Of a DNA stretch of 64,000 nucleotides, positions 1-7,346 are shown piece by piece (positions within the stretch are counted from its first letter, which is position 1; each line of letters opens with the position of its first letter). The notes under the pieces are model-generated. The model had not been told where the DNA came from. It saw nothing but the letters and a program-made list of their open reading frames with translations, and ran no database searches. The stretch is from a virus. The translations under genes and the position numbers were made by a program. The DNA lies in the IMG/VR virus record IMGVR_UViG_3300028654_000001, positions 186,001-250,000 of that record; one strand, given 5' to 3'.

Positions 1-327
1 GTTCAGGTGGGTAGTGTGGTGATCCATCAGGATAATCGGGGGGAGCATATCGCGATCCTACTCGACCTGGATGCTCAGTACGCGATGGCACTATTCTTCA
101 GCTCAGTGGCCTATGGGCTTTGCTCCCGTGAGGCCGCTCTTGAAGAATTAGCTTTAGCCGGATTCGTTTATACCAAGCAGACCTTCTTGTGCTTGGTTCA
201 CCGCCAGGCCAATGAGTTCTACCCTCACCAGGGGCTTGAGTTCCCAGCTCATAGAGTTCAAGCTCTCCGAAAGGAATTCGGGATTGACCGAGAGGCAATC
301 AGTGGGGTTAGGCCTCTTCAGCCTTGA
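1..327 (+). CDS. hypothetical protein, possibly truncated at window edge
   Basis: The frame is open to the first base of the window, with a GTG at 7 as the first visible start, so the true N-terminus may lie outside. The visible 106 residues have no motif I recognise. The gene converges on the next leftward gene and the two ends overlap by about 20 nt, the tight packing seen throughout the window. Function unknown. Confidence 0.55.
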   Translation, partial: VQVGSVVIHQDNRGEHIAILLDLDAQYAMALFFSSVAYGLCSREAALEELALAGFVYTKQTFLCLVHRQANEFYPHQGLEFPAHRVQALRKEFGIDREAISGVRPLQP

Positions 328-850
328 TGCGTGCTAAGTAGGCCGCGGCATTCTCAGGGGGTTCAGCTTCGTGGCTCTCGGAGATTACCTTCTTAGCCAT
401 AATGAGGGCCTCATTTTGGGTATCATATGGGATATCATCCCATAATGAGGTTCCGTCAATCTCATCAACGGTCTGAATGTAGATCTTACCTTGGTCATCG
501 TGGACAAGCCGTACTTCAACGTCAATGGCCGCTGGGTGTCCCTGATCTATCTGTTCTTGGTTGCAAGCATAAACGTAAGACCCAACTGTCGACCATTCAC
601 TCTCGATGATGACGGGTTCAGAGCCCTCTTCCTCAATAGTCTCCTCTTGGTACTCTAGGCTGGACTCTGGGACGAACAGACCCCGTTGCGGGCCGTTGTC
701 GGTCTCTATGGTTTCCTCCAGTTCAACAACATAGAACCAGAGGGGTACCAGGAACTGGATACCGAGAACGGTTCCAGGAAATAGTTGCCCTCCGTTGATA
801 ACATTCACGGGCTCATCAATTTCAAACTTTGGGTCGGCCATTAAATCCAT
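308..850 (-). CDS. hypothetical acidic protein
   Basis: About 180 residues, strongly acidic, ending in an Ala/Glu-rich tail. The frame extends further upstream, but ATG 850 (or ATG 841 three codons later) is preferred because the longer versions run into the gene at 874-1077. Last gene of a leftward set with 1071-1292 and 874-1077. No recognisable domain. Confidence 0.65.
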   Translation of the reverse strand: MDLMADPKFEIDEPVNVINGGQLFPGTVLGIQFLVPLWFYVVELEETIETDNGPQRGLFVPESSLEYQEETIEEEGSEPVIIESEWSTVGSYVYACNQEQIDQGHPAAIDVEVRLVHDDQGKIYIQTVDEIDGTSLWDDIPYDTQNEALIMAKKVISESHEAEPPENAAAYLARIKAEEA

Positions 851-873
851 ATTACGAATGAGGAGGAAGCATC

Positions 874-1077
874 TCAACCACTTTTTGATCTTTGATCGCG
901 TTTTCGTCTCCAAGGACTAATGTCAATGAAGGGCCAAAGTGGTATGGCCCCCTCTTCAATACCAACCCTCTCCGCGAATATGCAAGCATTCTCAGAGTAT
1001 ACTTCGTTCACAACCCTTGAAAACTTAGTGTTATCACTGCGTTGGAAGTTAATCTTGAAGGTTCTTATCCTCAACAT
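874..1077 (-). CDS. small hypothetical protein
   Basis: 67 residues with a basic tail (PWRRKRDQRSKSG). Its ATG overlaps the stop of 1071-1292 by 7 nt, which suggests translational coupling. No family recognised. It could be a chance ORF, but its position between two leftward genes without a gap favours a real gene. Confidence 0.5.
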   Translation of the reverse strand: MLRIRTFKINFQRSDNTKFSRVVNEVYSENACIFAERVGIEEGAIPLWPFIDISPWRRKRDQRSKSG

Positions 1078-1292
1078 TTGACAATCCTAGAGAATACAAA
1101 TCCGTCGGTTGATTCTGACAGTAGGAGCTTTTGACCAACAACCAGCTCAGGGTACTTCCGAACATCATCCTCAGTTATGGTGAAACTATATACATTATCC
1201 TCTTGGTTATCGGCTAAGCCCTGAAGGGCTCTGTCCCAAAATTCTGGGACATACCCTGGCTCACCTTCGAACTTACCTGACTCGCTACTCAT
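1071..1292 (-). CDS. small hypothetical protein
   Basis: 73 residues. A ribosome-binding site (GGAG) lies upstream of the ATG at 1292. The N-terminal half contains VPEFWDRA, faintly like the PEFWD stretch in the small protein at 5507-5686. Mixed alpha/beta composition with no known domain. Heads a short leftward set. Confidence 0.6.
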   Translation of the reverse strand: MSSESGKFEGEPGYVPEFWDRALQGLADNQEDNVYSFTITEDDVRKYPELVVGQKLLLSESTDGFVFSRIVKC

Positions 1293-1356
1293 TTCTAGCT
1301 CCTACCCAAGTATTACGTGTAGAAGATACTTTTCTCAACATTTTTCTCAACTTACC

Positions 1357-1362
1357 GGTGTT
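1357..1362 (+). promoter_or_regulatory. GGTGTT, variant of the GGTGTA element
   Basis: Plus strand, 10 nt before the ATG at 1373, the same spacing as the consensus sites elsewhere. Confidence 0.3.
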
Positions 1363-1372
1363 ATGAGACACC

Positions 1373-1603
1373 ATGGCTGACCTAGACGATGACGAAGATG
1401 TGGTACTCAAGGTTGGTGATCGGGTAAACCTCAACACAGAGGAGGGTCCCGATATGGTGGTCTCCAAAATAGAGATTGTTAATGGAGTATCAGCAGTATC
1501 CTGTATTTGGTTTGAAGATCATAGACCTGGCGGGAATGAGAGCCCAATCTGGGTTCTAAAAAAAGAAGTCTTCCCTCTTGAGGTATTGAGTATCCTAGAT
1601 TAG
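1373..1603 (+). CDS. DUF2158-like (YodC-type) small protein
   Basis: 76 residues with the pattern FKVGDxVxL...GPxMVVxxI...VxCxWF typical of the small YodC/DUF2158 family: LKVGDRVNLN near residue 12, GPDMVVSKIE near 25 and SCIWFED near 43. The biochemical role of that family is unknown; a small SH3-like beta fold is expected. Converges on 1604-1945 with no gap. Confidence 0.75.
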   Translation: MADLDDDEDVVLKVGDRVNLNTEEGPDMVVSKIEIVNGVSAVSCIWFEDHRPGGNESPIWVLKKEVFPLEVLSILD

Positions 1604-1945
1604 TTAGGGTTTCCATCCTTTCGGCGGTTTCCACCCGGCGGCGAGCGCTGTCTTAGCTACAGCCTTGATCCTTGTGAGAGCTGTTCGAGCCCCTGATTGA
1701 CTCTCCCACCAGAAACCGGTAGAATCATGGCCTTGAGTGTCCTGATCTCCTTCTTTGATGACCTGGAAACCGGCCTTCTCATAGGCCCAGTATTCACGGG
1801 AGTCTTGATCCTTCGGGACCTTATTAGAGGGCTCCCTCTTTGATTGACCAAGAAAACCTCCTGTATCAAATATATCATCATCCAATTGCCATTGGATTCG
1901 GAACTCTGCCTGTCGGTCCTCAACAACAACTAACTTATCAGCCAT
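1604..1945 (-). CDS. hypothetical protein
   Basis: 113 residues, rich in Trp and charged residues, ending WKPPKGWKP. A GTGTA-containing variant (CGTGTA) lies 9 nt before the ATG at 1945. The C-terminal AGWKP resembles the SGWKP near the end of 22736-23020, but the two are not clearly related. Function unknown. Confidence 0.65.
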   Translation of the reverse strand: MADKLVVVEDRQAEFRIQWQLDDDIFDTGGFLGQSKREPSNKVPKDQDSREYWAYEKAGFQVIKEGDQDTQGHDSTGFWWESQSGARTALTRIKAVAKTALAAGWKPPKGWKP

Positions 1946-1954
1946 AACCAGTAT

Positions 1955-1960
1955 TACACG
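1955..1960 (-). promoter_or_regulatory. CGTGTA, variant of the GGTGTA element
   Basis: Minus strand, 9 nt before the ATG of 1604-1945. Confidence 0.3.
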
Positions 1961-2018
1961 CTAGAAGCACGATCCCCACCAAAGTTTGCCAATAAAGTGT
2001 ACTACTCATATAGTCAGT

Positions 2019-2306
2019 ATGTCAAATCGGGAAAAGCTAGGCAAGGTTTGGTACAAGAGAGGGCGGGTTCTCAAGGAGAAGGACCTCAAGGACGGTCTCG
2101 TCATTTGGGCCAACCTTCACCTCTACAATCCGTACAACCCAGGCTTCAACTGTCCCATTGCCCTCCTATGGCACCAGAGACCCGGGGGCGGTTTCTGGAT
2201 TCTTGGCAACTTAGACTACGACTACGAGCCCATAGGGGACTCAGAAGAGGACTGTCACGTCGTGTTCCCCGAGGGGGAGCTGACCCTTTTCGAAGCGGTC
2301 AGATAG
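2019..2306 (+). CDS. hypothetical protein
   Basis: 95 residues from ATG 2019; an in-frame start 11 codons earlier is possible. The chosen start lies 17 nt after AGTGTA. Trp/Tyr-rich, with an acidic C-terminus. No domain recognised. Convergent with 2299-2793, ends overlapping by 8 nt. A second long frame over the same DNA looks like a shadow. Confidence 0.6.
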   Translation: MSNREKLGKVWYKRGRVLKEKDLKDGLVIWANLHLYNPYNPGFNCPIALLWHQRPGGGFWILGNLDYDYEPIGDSEEDCHVVFPEGELTLFEAVR

Positions 2307-2793
2307 CCTTTTTAGAACCATCCAGGTTGAGGGGCAGGTTCTTCTGCTCTGGAGTGTAGCTCCCGAGAGAGCTGCAGAACCGTTCAGCCTTTCGAAGGTT
2401 GTCGTTCAGGTCAGCCAACTCACGTTCTGTTTGCTTAACCCAAGAGAGCCTTAGATTAGACTCCTCTCTCAAGTTATTGGATACTTTACTAAATAAGTCT
2501 GCCACCACACTCGAGTAAACCTTGCCTGTTGTGGCTACTATCATCAGGTCTTCTCTAGTGGGACTCCAGAACTTCAGAGTCAGTTCCCAACAGTTTTGCT
2601 CCCTATCCCGCTTGGTGGTGAGCTGTGGGTATCTCCACTTGCGGTCATCTGGATTAGAAAGCATGTCCACCTGCCGGCTGAGAACCTCCAAAATACGATA
2701 AATAGCCTCTACCGAGGACTCTGCCCCGGGTAGGGTGTCTCGAAATAAATCCCAATACTCTTCAATGCTTTGCTCTTCTTTCGCTTCGTGCAT
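2299..2793 (-). CDS. hypothetical protein with N-terminal EEYWD motif
   Basis: 164 residues. The start at 2793 is chosen because GGTGTA lies 10 nt upstream. The N-terminus carries SIEEYWDLFRDTL, matching the starts of two proteins at 46.8 and 47.8 kb (VEEYWDDIR, IEEFWDAIR). The rest is mainly helical, with an LNDNLRKAERF coiled-coil-like stretch near the end. Function unknown; the shared N-terminus suggests a common partner. Confidence 0.7.
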   Translation of the reverse strand: MHEAKEEQSIEEYWDLFRDTLPGAESSVEAIYRILEVLSRQVDMLSNPDDRKWRYPQLTTKRDREQNCWELTLKFWSPTREDLMIVATTGKVYSSVVADLFSKVSNNLREESNLRLSWVKQTERELADLNDNLRKAERFCSSLGSYTPEQKNLPLNLDGSKKAI

Positions 2794-2803
2794 TTGAGTA
2801 TAA

Positions 2804-2809
2804 TACACC
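2804..2809 (-). promoter_or_regulatory. GGTGTA element
   Basis: Minus strand, 10 nt before the ATG at 2793. Confidence 0.5.
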
Positions 2810-2859
2810 AAAAGCCTATTGAAATTAGGTTGGATTGGTGTCTACTATTGATTATTACG

Positions 2860-3063
2860 ATGAAAGACCCTGGTAACCCTGACTTACTGCAGATGCATGT
2901 ACGGTACCAGTCAGCTTTGAGTGCCTATAAGGCGGCAAAAAGTGTGTTCAGATTAGCTAGGAAGGAGTTAAAATATTCTAGAATCTCTGAGTTGCGAGTT
3001 AAGAGAAAAGCGGCCAAGCGGAATCTTAGAAAAAGTACTGAGAACAGAGAACCTCATACGTAG
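2860..3063 (+). CDS. small very basic protein
   Basis: 67 residues with a helical, Lys/Arg-rich C-terminal half (KELKYSRISELRVKRKAAKR). The start at 2860 is preferred over one 30 codons upstream, which would extend across the divergent promoter region. The charge suggests nucleic-acid binding, but there is no specific motif. Confidence 0.55.
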   Translation: MKDPGNPDLLQMHVRYQSALSAYKAAKSVFRLARKELKYSRISELRVKRKAAKRNLRKSTENREPHT

Positions 3064-3074
3064 TAGTTAATGAC

Positions 3075-3566
3075 ATGGAAAACTCAAGCCTAAGACAAAC
3101 TAACCCCAATGCAGAACGCAACCCCTTGAACCATCAACCTGATGAATCGGGTATTGCCCAAGTTAGTATTGATGCAAGGGAAACAGTTCCTCCAACAACA
3201 ACCTCGAGGCTTCTAGCTCATGTTGAAGCTCTTCGATTACAGCAGAAGATGGTGGGGAACTTCATTGGAAGAACTCTTATGAAGAGTGTCCGGATTAATC
3301 CAGACTCTTGGAGCTTTGACCTTGTCCTCACACACCTTGATAAACCAGAAATCATCGAAGAGGTGGCTCAACTCATCGAAGCAGATCCTGGTAAGGTATC
3401 CATTCACATCTCACTGTGCTACGGAAGGTTCTTCCACGGCATCTTCGTTGACGGACATATCCAACGCAGTAAGGCTGCCAAGAAAACTCTCCAGACCATA
3501 CCCTGGTCCTACTTAGTCCAGACGATGATCGAAGAGCCGGAGGATACTACTTCGATCCTAGAGTAG
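3075..3566 (+). CDS. hypothetical protein
   Basis: 163 residues. About 45 polar, probably disordered N-terminal residues are followed by a folded segment with alternating helix and strand. No recognised motif. Head of a rightward run (3075-5298) that ends with pyrF. Confidence 0.65.
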   Translation: MENSSLRQTNPNAERNPLNHQPDESGIAQVSIDARETVPPTTTSRLLAHVEALRLQQKMVGNFIGRTLMKSVRINPDSWSFDLVLTHLDKPEIIEEVAQLIEADPGKVSIHISLCYGRFFHGIFVDGHIQRSKAAKKTLQTIPWSYLVQTMIEEPEDTTSILE

Positions 3567-3606
3567 ATCTGAGAGTGTATCTAAAGGGGCCTCTACAAGG
3601 TAACCT

Positions 3607-3948
3607 GTGAAAGACCGATTCGCGGCGGTAGCCGCAGTAACCAGGGCTCTGCTAAAAGGACTAGTAGTTCAAACGGAATACTTCTCCGTTGACCCTAATA
3701 AAGTAGTCCACTGGACTGAGATTGGAGGTGAGATCCTTATTCAGGGGTATGACTCATTTGACATGGCCAGCTTTTTCATAGAAATGCTAGGGTCTGATCG
3801 TCCAGAGTTGGCCCAGATAGCTGCAAGCGAAGCCCTAGAAGGAACAGCCCCCACGTATAAGCGTCCTGAGATTATCCACAACTCAGACCCCAATGAACTG
3901 TTTGAAGAGCCCTCAATCGAAAATATTCGGGTAAGAACTTTCCGATAG
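3607..3948 (+). CDS. hypothetical protein
   Basis: 113 residues from a GTG at 3607. The N-terminus RFAAVAAVTRALLKG looks like an amphipathic helix, somewhat like the LxxRVxxRF starts of other proteins here. The C-terminus is Arg-rich (IRVRTFR). No family recognised. Confidence 0.6.
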   Translation: MKDRFAAVAAVTRALLKGLVVQTEYFSVDPNKVVHWTEIGGEILIQGYDSFDMASFFIEMLGSDRPELAQIAASEALEGTAPTYKRPEIIHNSDPNELFEEPSIENIRVRTFR

Positions 3949-3987
3949 TAGCCCTCCAACACTAAGAGTTCACATCAATCACTGAGT

Positions 3988-4560
3988 ATGAGAACCTATC
4001 TCTCAATTGACCTAGACTTCTGGAATGACCTGAATGCAGCTGAGATAACCCTCTCCAGGCTCTTACTTCGGCGCGGAGATATCCCCGCTATAGCTGTGAT
4101 GAATCACCAACAACTACTCCAGAGTATCAACAGGTCTGGTGCAGACTTCCTAGTGAATGTTGACGAACATTCAGATCTGACCAATACCGATGTCAATATC
4201 TTCACATGCGGAACTTGGGTCTCTTACGTGAAGTGGAGAACCCAGGGGCAGTACCTTTGGGTTCGGAATCAACAGGGTACCAACCATGGGAACTGCAACC
4301 ATGGGCAAAAGTCCTGGAACACAGGTTCTGATTGGTACAGTACCAATACAATCTTTGCAACTCAGGAAGTGGATCTCCGTCAATACCTCAAAGACTGTGT
4401 TGGGATCGGTCTGTGTTTGAGCCCGTCATTCTGCGTATTCGGTGCAGAAGACTTGTTCAAGATGCTTGTTAAAGCATTCCACATCCCCTATAGGAAAGGG
4501 CAGGCTAACGAATACAATAACCTCCAATACAGACGCCCTCCGGATATCACAGCAGCATAG
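3988..4560 (+). CDS. UPF0489-like hypothetical protein
   Basis: 190 residues. LSIDLDFWND at the N-terminus, VMNHQQLL near residue 38 and NVDEHSDL near 57 form an Asp/His pattern like that of UPF0489/arginase-like phage proteins, which would fit a metal site. No enzyme activity is assigned to that family. The similarity is from memory and moderate. Lies just upstream of pyrF, which has its own GGTGTA element. Confidence 0.6.
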   Translation: MRTYLSIDLDFWNDLNAAEITLSRLLLRRGDIPAIAVMNHQQLLQSINRSGADFLVNVDEHSDLTNTDVNIFTCGTWVSYVKWRTQGQYLWVRNQQGTNHGNCNHGQKSWNTGSDWYSTNTIFATQEVDLRQYLKDCVGIGLCLSPSFCVFGAEDLFKMLVKAFHIPYRKGQANEYNNLQYRRPPDITAA

Positions 4561-4583
4561 GGCTTGATTTGTAACCCAGGTTC

Positions 4584-4589
4584 GGTGTA
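4584..4589 (+). promoter_or_regulatory. GGTGTA element
   Basis: Plus strand, 10 nt before the ATG of pyrF. Confidence 0.5.
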
Positions 4590-4599
4590 AAGGCTAGCC

Positions 4600-5298
4600 A
4601 TGCCTCAACCCCACGAGTATATCGCCTTTGCTCTTGATGTCCCTGATGCCAGTACGGCGGAGCGTTTCATTACGATCCTCGAGCCTTATGTGGGTGCCTT
4701 TAAGGTAGGTCTGGAATTATTCATAAATACCGGACGAACCTTCATGGAGTTGACCACCAACCCAATCATCCTGGACCTCAAGCTGAATGATATCCCAGAA
4801 ACAGTGGAGCGGGCGGTCAAGACCGGCGGAGACCGTGGTGTCAAGTTCATGACGATCCACGCCCAGCAGAGGAAGGCCCTGGAGAAGGCGGTTAAGGCGG
4901 CCGAACCCTTTGGGATCACACTCTTGATGGTCACCGTTCTTACTTCGATGTCCGAAGAGGACTACAAGGAGTTGGACTTCAACCCAAAGAACAACATCCA
5001 GAGCCGTGTCGGGAGCCTCGGTGCATTTGGGTATGATTGTGGCATACGAGGATTCGTTTGCTCTCCCCATGAAGTTAGGTCTCTGAGTCAGGTGATGCCT
5101 GGAGCCTTTTACCTCGTACCTGGGGTTCGCCCAGTAGGATCCTCAGTAGGTGATCAAAAGCGTGTCGGGACGCCCTCTCAAGCTGTCCTTGACGGAGCTA
5201 AGCTGATCGTTATCGGTCGACCCATTCGAGATGCCCAAGATCCGAAAGCTGCTGCTCAAGCTATTGCCGAAGAGATTCGAATCGGAACTGCTCACTAG
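4600..5298 (+). CDS. pyrF: orotidine 5'-phosphate decarboxylase
   Basis: Converts orotidine monophosphate to UMP, the last step of de novo pyrimidine synthesis. The 232 residues match the usual bacterial length. Visible: ALDVPD (residues 11-16), KVGLELF (35-41), the catalytic D59-x-K61-x-x-D64-I65 in LDLKLNDI, the barrel strand LMVTVLTSM, and the phosphate-binding end PGVRPVG...VIGRPI. All key residues are present, so activity is likely. The window also encodes pyrE (44403-44951), giving both final UMP steps, an unusual pair for a phage. Convergent with a leftward set, overlapping by 4 nt. Confidence 0.93.
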   Translation: MPQPHEYIAFALDVPDASTAERFITILEPYVGAFKVGLELFINTGRTFMELTTNPIILDLKLNDIPETVERAVKTGGDRGVKFMTIHAQQRKALEKAVKAAEPFGITLLMVTVLTSMSEEDYKELDFNPKNNIQSRVGSLGAFGYDCGIRGFVCSPHEVRSLSQVMPGAFYLVPGVRPVGSSVGDQKRVGTPSQAVLDGAKLIVIGRPIRDAQDPKAAAQAIAEEIRIGTAH

Positions 5299-5510
5299 TT
5301 GTTGGTATTGTCCATAATCCTAATCAGAATTTGATTAATCCGAACAAGAATGTCATTGCTAAGCTCATTCTTAGGGAGTTTGCACATGACCTGCATTATA
5401 AGGCGAGGTAACCCAGTCTTCCCTCTCTTGTGGAGGGATACTGCGAAATGATTAGCTTCATCATTGACTACTGATCTACAGATCTCCTCTAGTTGGAAGT
5501 CTGCTATCAT
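5295..5510 (-). CDS. small hypothetical protein
   Basis: 71 residues from ATG 5510, which overlaps the TGA of the upstream 59-residue gene (ATGA junction). A longer in-frame start near 5606 would lie wholly inside that gene and is less likely. Helical, with a CKLPKNELSNDILVRINQIL segment near the end. Function unknown; probably co-translated with 5507-5686. Confidence 0.55.
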   Translation of the reverse strand: MIADFQLEEICRSVVNDEANHFAVSLHKRGKTGLPRLIMQVMCKLPKNELSNDILVRINQILIRIMDNTNN

Positions 5511-5686
5511 GTAATGGCCTCTCGTATCTGCTTGCGCATACATTCCTCCGGGGTAATCCCATCCCTCGGAGTATCCCAGAATTCTGGGAACCCTGTATGA
5601 TTCCACAATAGATACCCAGCACTAGCATCGTCTAGGTGTTTGCCAAGCTTGGCAGCTTCATCCTTGACCGCTTCGAGCCATGTCAT
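5507..5686 (-). CDS. 59-residue protein inside the end of the upstream gene
   Basis: Starts ATG 5686 (MTWLEAVKDEAAKLGK) and stops at TGA 5507-5509. GGTGTA lies 10 nt upstream and the downstream gene starts at its stop, so it fits both local rules. It contains GFPEFWDTPRDGITPEE, reminiscent of the PEFWD stretch at 1071-1292. The first 29 nt overlap the 3' end of 5658-6329 in another frame. Function unknown. Confidence 0.6.
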   Translation of the reverse strand: MTWLEAVKDEAAKLGKHLDDASAGYLLWNHTGFPEFWDTPRDGITPEECMRKQIREAIT

Positions 5687-6329
5687 GATCCATTTCTACA
5701 CCGGGTAGCTCCCACGGTGCATACCCGTCGGTGAACTCGAGGTAGGGATCTGGAACCTTGATGCCTGGGTCATGAATGCCTTCAGACTTAATGTAGTAAT
5801 CCATGAACTTCCAGAAGTGGATACTGACTTGCTTTTTATCTAGTTGGCAGATCAACTTCCCTGGCTCATGCCCAACAACATCAAGGAGGGTTCCTGGGGG
5901 TAGACTAATGTCCTCACGATAATCAAAGCCCTGTCCTCGGCGCTCTTCATCCTGGTTGATGATGAACTCCTCCAACTTTCTGATCATCTGAACCTGTTTA
6001 CCCACTGCCTTGGAGAAAGCTATGTCGAGCTCGATGTCTCGAGCCCACTTGGGGAGAACCTTCTCAACCTCAGCATAGGCGGCGGCAATAGCTTCAACCC
6101 TACTCGGTGCAGTCACCCGAATACAACAATCCGTCTCCTCGTGCTCACCCCCTGGGTAGTCTTCCAAAGGGTGCACGTTGATCTCGATGGTCGCTCGAAA
6201 CTCATCGTCATTCCAGTTGGCACCAATCCCATAACCCAGAGTCTCCTCGAGGTGGTACGAAGTAAGACCCCTTCTGACGGGATTTAACAGATCTCGAATA
6301 CGCTTTCTGGCTTCAATAATATCTTGCAT
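5658..6329 (-). CDS. hypothetical acidic protein
   Basis: 223 residues, acidic, beginning MQDIIEARKRIRDLL. It has mixed alpha/beta character and no recognised motif. Divergent from the rightward gene at 6357, sharing a 27-nt intergenic space. Internal GGTGTA near its 3' end serves the overlapping small gene. Confidence 0.7.
   Translation of the reverse strand: MQDIIEARKRIRDLLNPVRRGLTSYHLEETLGYGIGANWNDDEFRATIEINVHPLEDYPGGEHEETDCCIRVTAPSRVEAIAAAYAEVEKVLPKWARDIELDIAFSKAVGKQVQMIRKLEEFIINQDEERRGQGFDYREDISLPPGTLLDVVGHEPGKLICQLDKKQVSIHFWKFMDYYIKSEGIHDPGIKVPDPYLEFTDGYAPWELPGVEMDHDMARSGQG
5697..5702 (-). promoter_or_regulatory. GGTGTA element inside a coding region
   Basis: Minus strand, 10 nt before the ATG at 5686, inside the 3' end of 5658-6329. 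It would give the small gene its own transcript. Confidence 0.45.
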
Positions 6330-6338
6330 CGGTCTTTT

Positions 6339-6344
6339 GGTGTA
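6339..6344 (+). promoter_or_regulatory. GGTGTA element
   Basis: Plus strand, 12 nt before the ATG at 6357. Confidence 0.5.
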
Positions 6345-6356
6345 TCACTGACCTAT

Positions 6357-6569
6357 ATGGAACGTCAAGACCGGGTTACTATTGTTGAAAAGGCCAAGTC
6401 AGTAGTTCAAATCCGTGAATTGATTCGAACGGGTTCTGACGAGGAGGGTAATCGACCATCCCCTCAAGTTCCTGAGTTTCGATATTCTTTCATTGTGTCT
6501 AGGTTAGATACCCGGTATGCTTCCAAAACTGAGTTCCAGCGGTTCGTGGGAAATAACCTCTCATGGTAA
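6357..6569 (+). CDS. small hypothetical protein
   Basis: 70 residues from ATG 6357, chosen from the GGTGTA spacing; the 11-codon-longer version would start inside the divergent gene. Charged, with no recognised motif. Its end overlaps the open frame of the next gene. Confidence 0.55.
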   Translation: MERQDRVTIVEKAKSVVQIRELIRTGSDEEGNRPSPQVPEFRYSFIVSRLDTRYASKTEFQRFVGNNLSW

Positions 6570-7029
6570 AACCCAGGGTAACCTTACCAAGGTCTCTAGC
6601 TTGGCTGTCCCGTCTGATCTCGTAGTGACTGTTCCCAAAGCCATCTGGGCTTATTGGGTAGGTGAAGGGGATGCCGCTGAGGAGCCAGAGAGTGGAGAGG
6701 AGTGGGCCTTCTTCGTCGGTGGGGCCAAGCCATCGATTGAATCTGGGGGACGTCTCTACATCGTTGCCTGGGGCAAGCTGAGGGGTTACTCACCGGTGAC
6801 TCGAGTCATCCGTCGAGAGGGAAGGGGTTGGGGAATCTGCCGCAAGGGCGGGGCCGTAGCCTGCACCATCGAAGAGGCTATCCCAGGGTTTCGGGGTTAT
6901 CGAAAGCGGTGGTGGTCAAAGAGTTCCGAGGTTCCCTTCCCCAAGTGGCGCACCGAAGGTGTGGACAAGAAACAGATTGAGATCTTGTTCAAGGCCGAGC
7001 GGGCCACTACTCGAAACTCAAGGTTCTAA
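6517..7029 (+). CDS. hypothetical protein, start uncertain
   Basis: Up to 170 residues. ATG 6517 would overlap the previous gene by 53 nt; TTG 6601 (giving LAVPSDLVVTVP) is an alternative. Trp/Gly-rich core including RLYIVAWGKLRGYSPV, then basic residues. The pattern resembles phage proteins of unknown function; no enzyme motif. Convergent with a 50-residue leftward ORF. Confidence 0.65.
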   Translation: MLPKLSSSGSWEITSHGKTQGNLTKVSSLAVPSDLVVTVPKAIWAYWVGEGDAAEEPESGEEWAFFVGGAKPSIESGGRLYIVAWGKLRGYSPVTRVIRREGRGWGICRKGGAVACTIEEAIPGFRGYRKRWWSKSSEVPFPKWRTEGVDKKQIEILFKAERATTRNSRF

Positions 7030-7178
7030 TCAGCGGGTAGTTGATGTCGATTCTCAAGTACGTTCGCGACTTTTGATCGTACTTGAATCTGATGTAGTAC
7101 ATGTCCTTGTAGGGTAACAAGGTGGCCTTCGACGACTACGAGAGTGTTAAGGGTCGGTACTTGAACGCAAGCGGGCAT
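7026..7178 (-). CDS. 50-residue ORF with strong Shine-Dalgarno
   Basis: ATG 7178 (MPACVQVPTLNTLVVVEG) is preceded by AAGGAGGAGG at a good distance, and the stop overlaps the end of 6517-7029. AGTGTA lies at 7197-7202 on the same strand. Against it: the composition is bland, and the opposite strand in one frame (7044-7205) reads protein-like text broken by three stops, so this may be the antisense of a decayed gene. Confidence 0.4.
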   Translation of the reverse strand: MPACVQVPTLNTLVVVEGHLVTLQGHVLHQIQVRSKVANVLENRHQLPAD

Positions 7179-7205
7179 AGAATCCTCCTCCTTAGGTACA
7201 CTTAG
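7044..7205 (+). pseudogene. possible decayed short gene
   Basis: One plus frame reads MSILKYVRDF, stop, SYLNLM, stop, YMSL, stop, then GNKVAFDDYESVKGRYLN to a final TAG at 7203-7205. The last 30 residues look like genuine protein. This could be a remnant with three nonsense mutations, or chance on the antisense of the 50-residue ORF. Two inverted repeats (7050-7089 and 7105-7122) lie inside. Confidence 0.25.
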
Positions 7206-7332
7206 GAAAGGACTAGTTATTTCTTAGCTCTTAAGAGTCTCAAGTTGAGGACCGGAGAGCCTAATCTCTTGATTTTAGCCGTAATCTACACTATATGCTA
7301 CCCAGCGAAGTCTCAACACAGAAAGTTCTTTT
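7206..7332. other. noncoding leader before deoxyribosyltransferase
   Basis: About 130 nt with no credible ORF. A longer in-frame start at 7245 for the downstream gene would add 34 residues unlike its family, so I treat this as untranslated. It contains the palindrome CTCTTAAGAG and ends in the GGTGTA element. Confidence 0.4.
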
Positions 7333-7338
7333 GGTGTA
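7333..7338 (+). promoter_or_regulatory. GGTGTA element
   Basis: Plus strand, 8 nt before the ATG at 7347. It supports the family-consistent start over the longer ORF. Confidence 0.55.
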
Positions 7339-7346
7339 ATAGTGGT

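Noticed and set aside
4584-4589. GGTGTA as a Shine-Dalgarno variant
   Set aside because: The G-rich part would sit 12-14 nt from the start codon, too far for the usual 5-9 nt, and normal AGGAGG/GAAGGAG sites occur at genes without GGTGTA. A translational role is not fully excluded.
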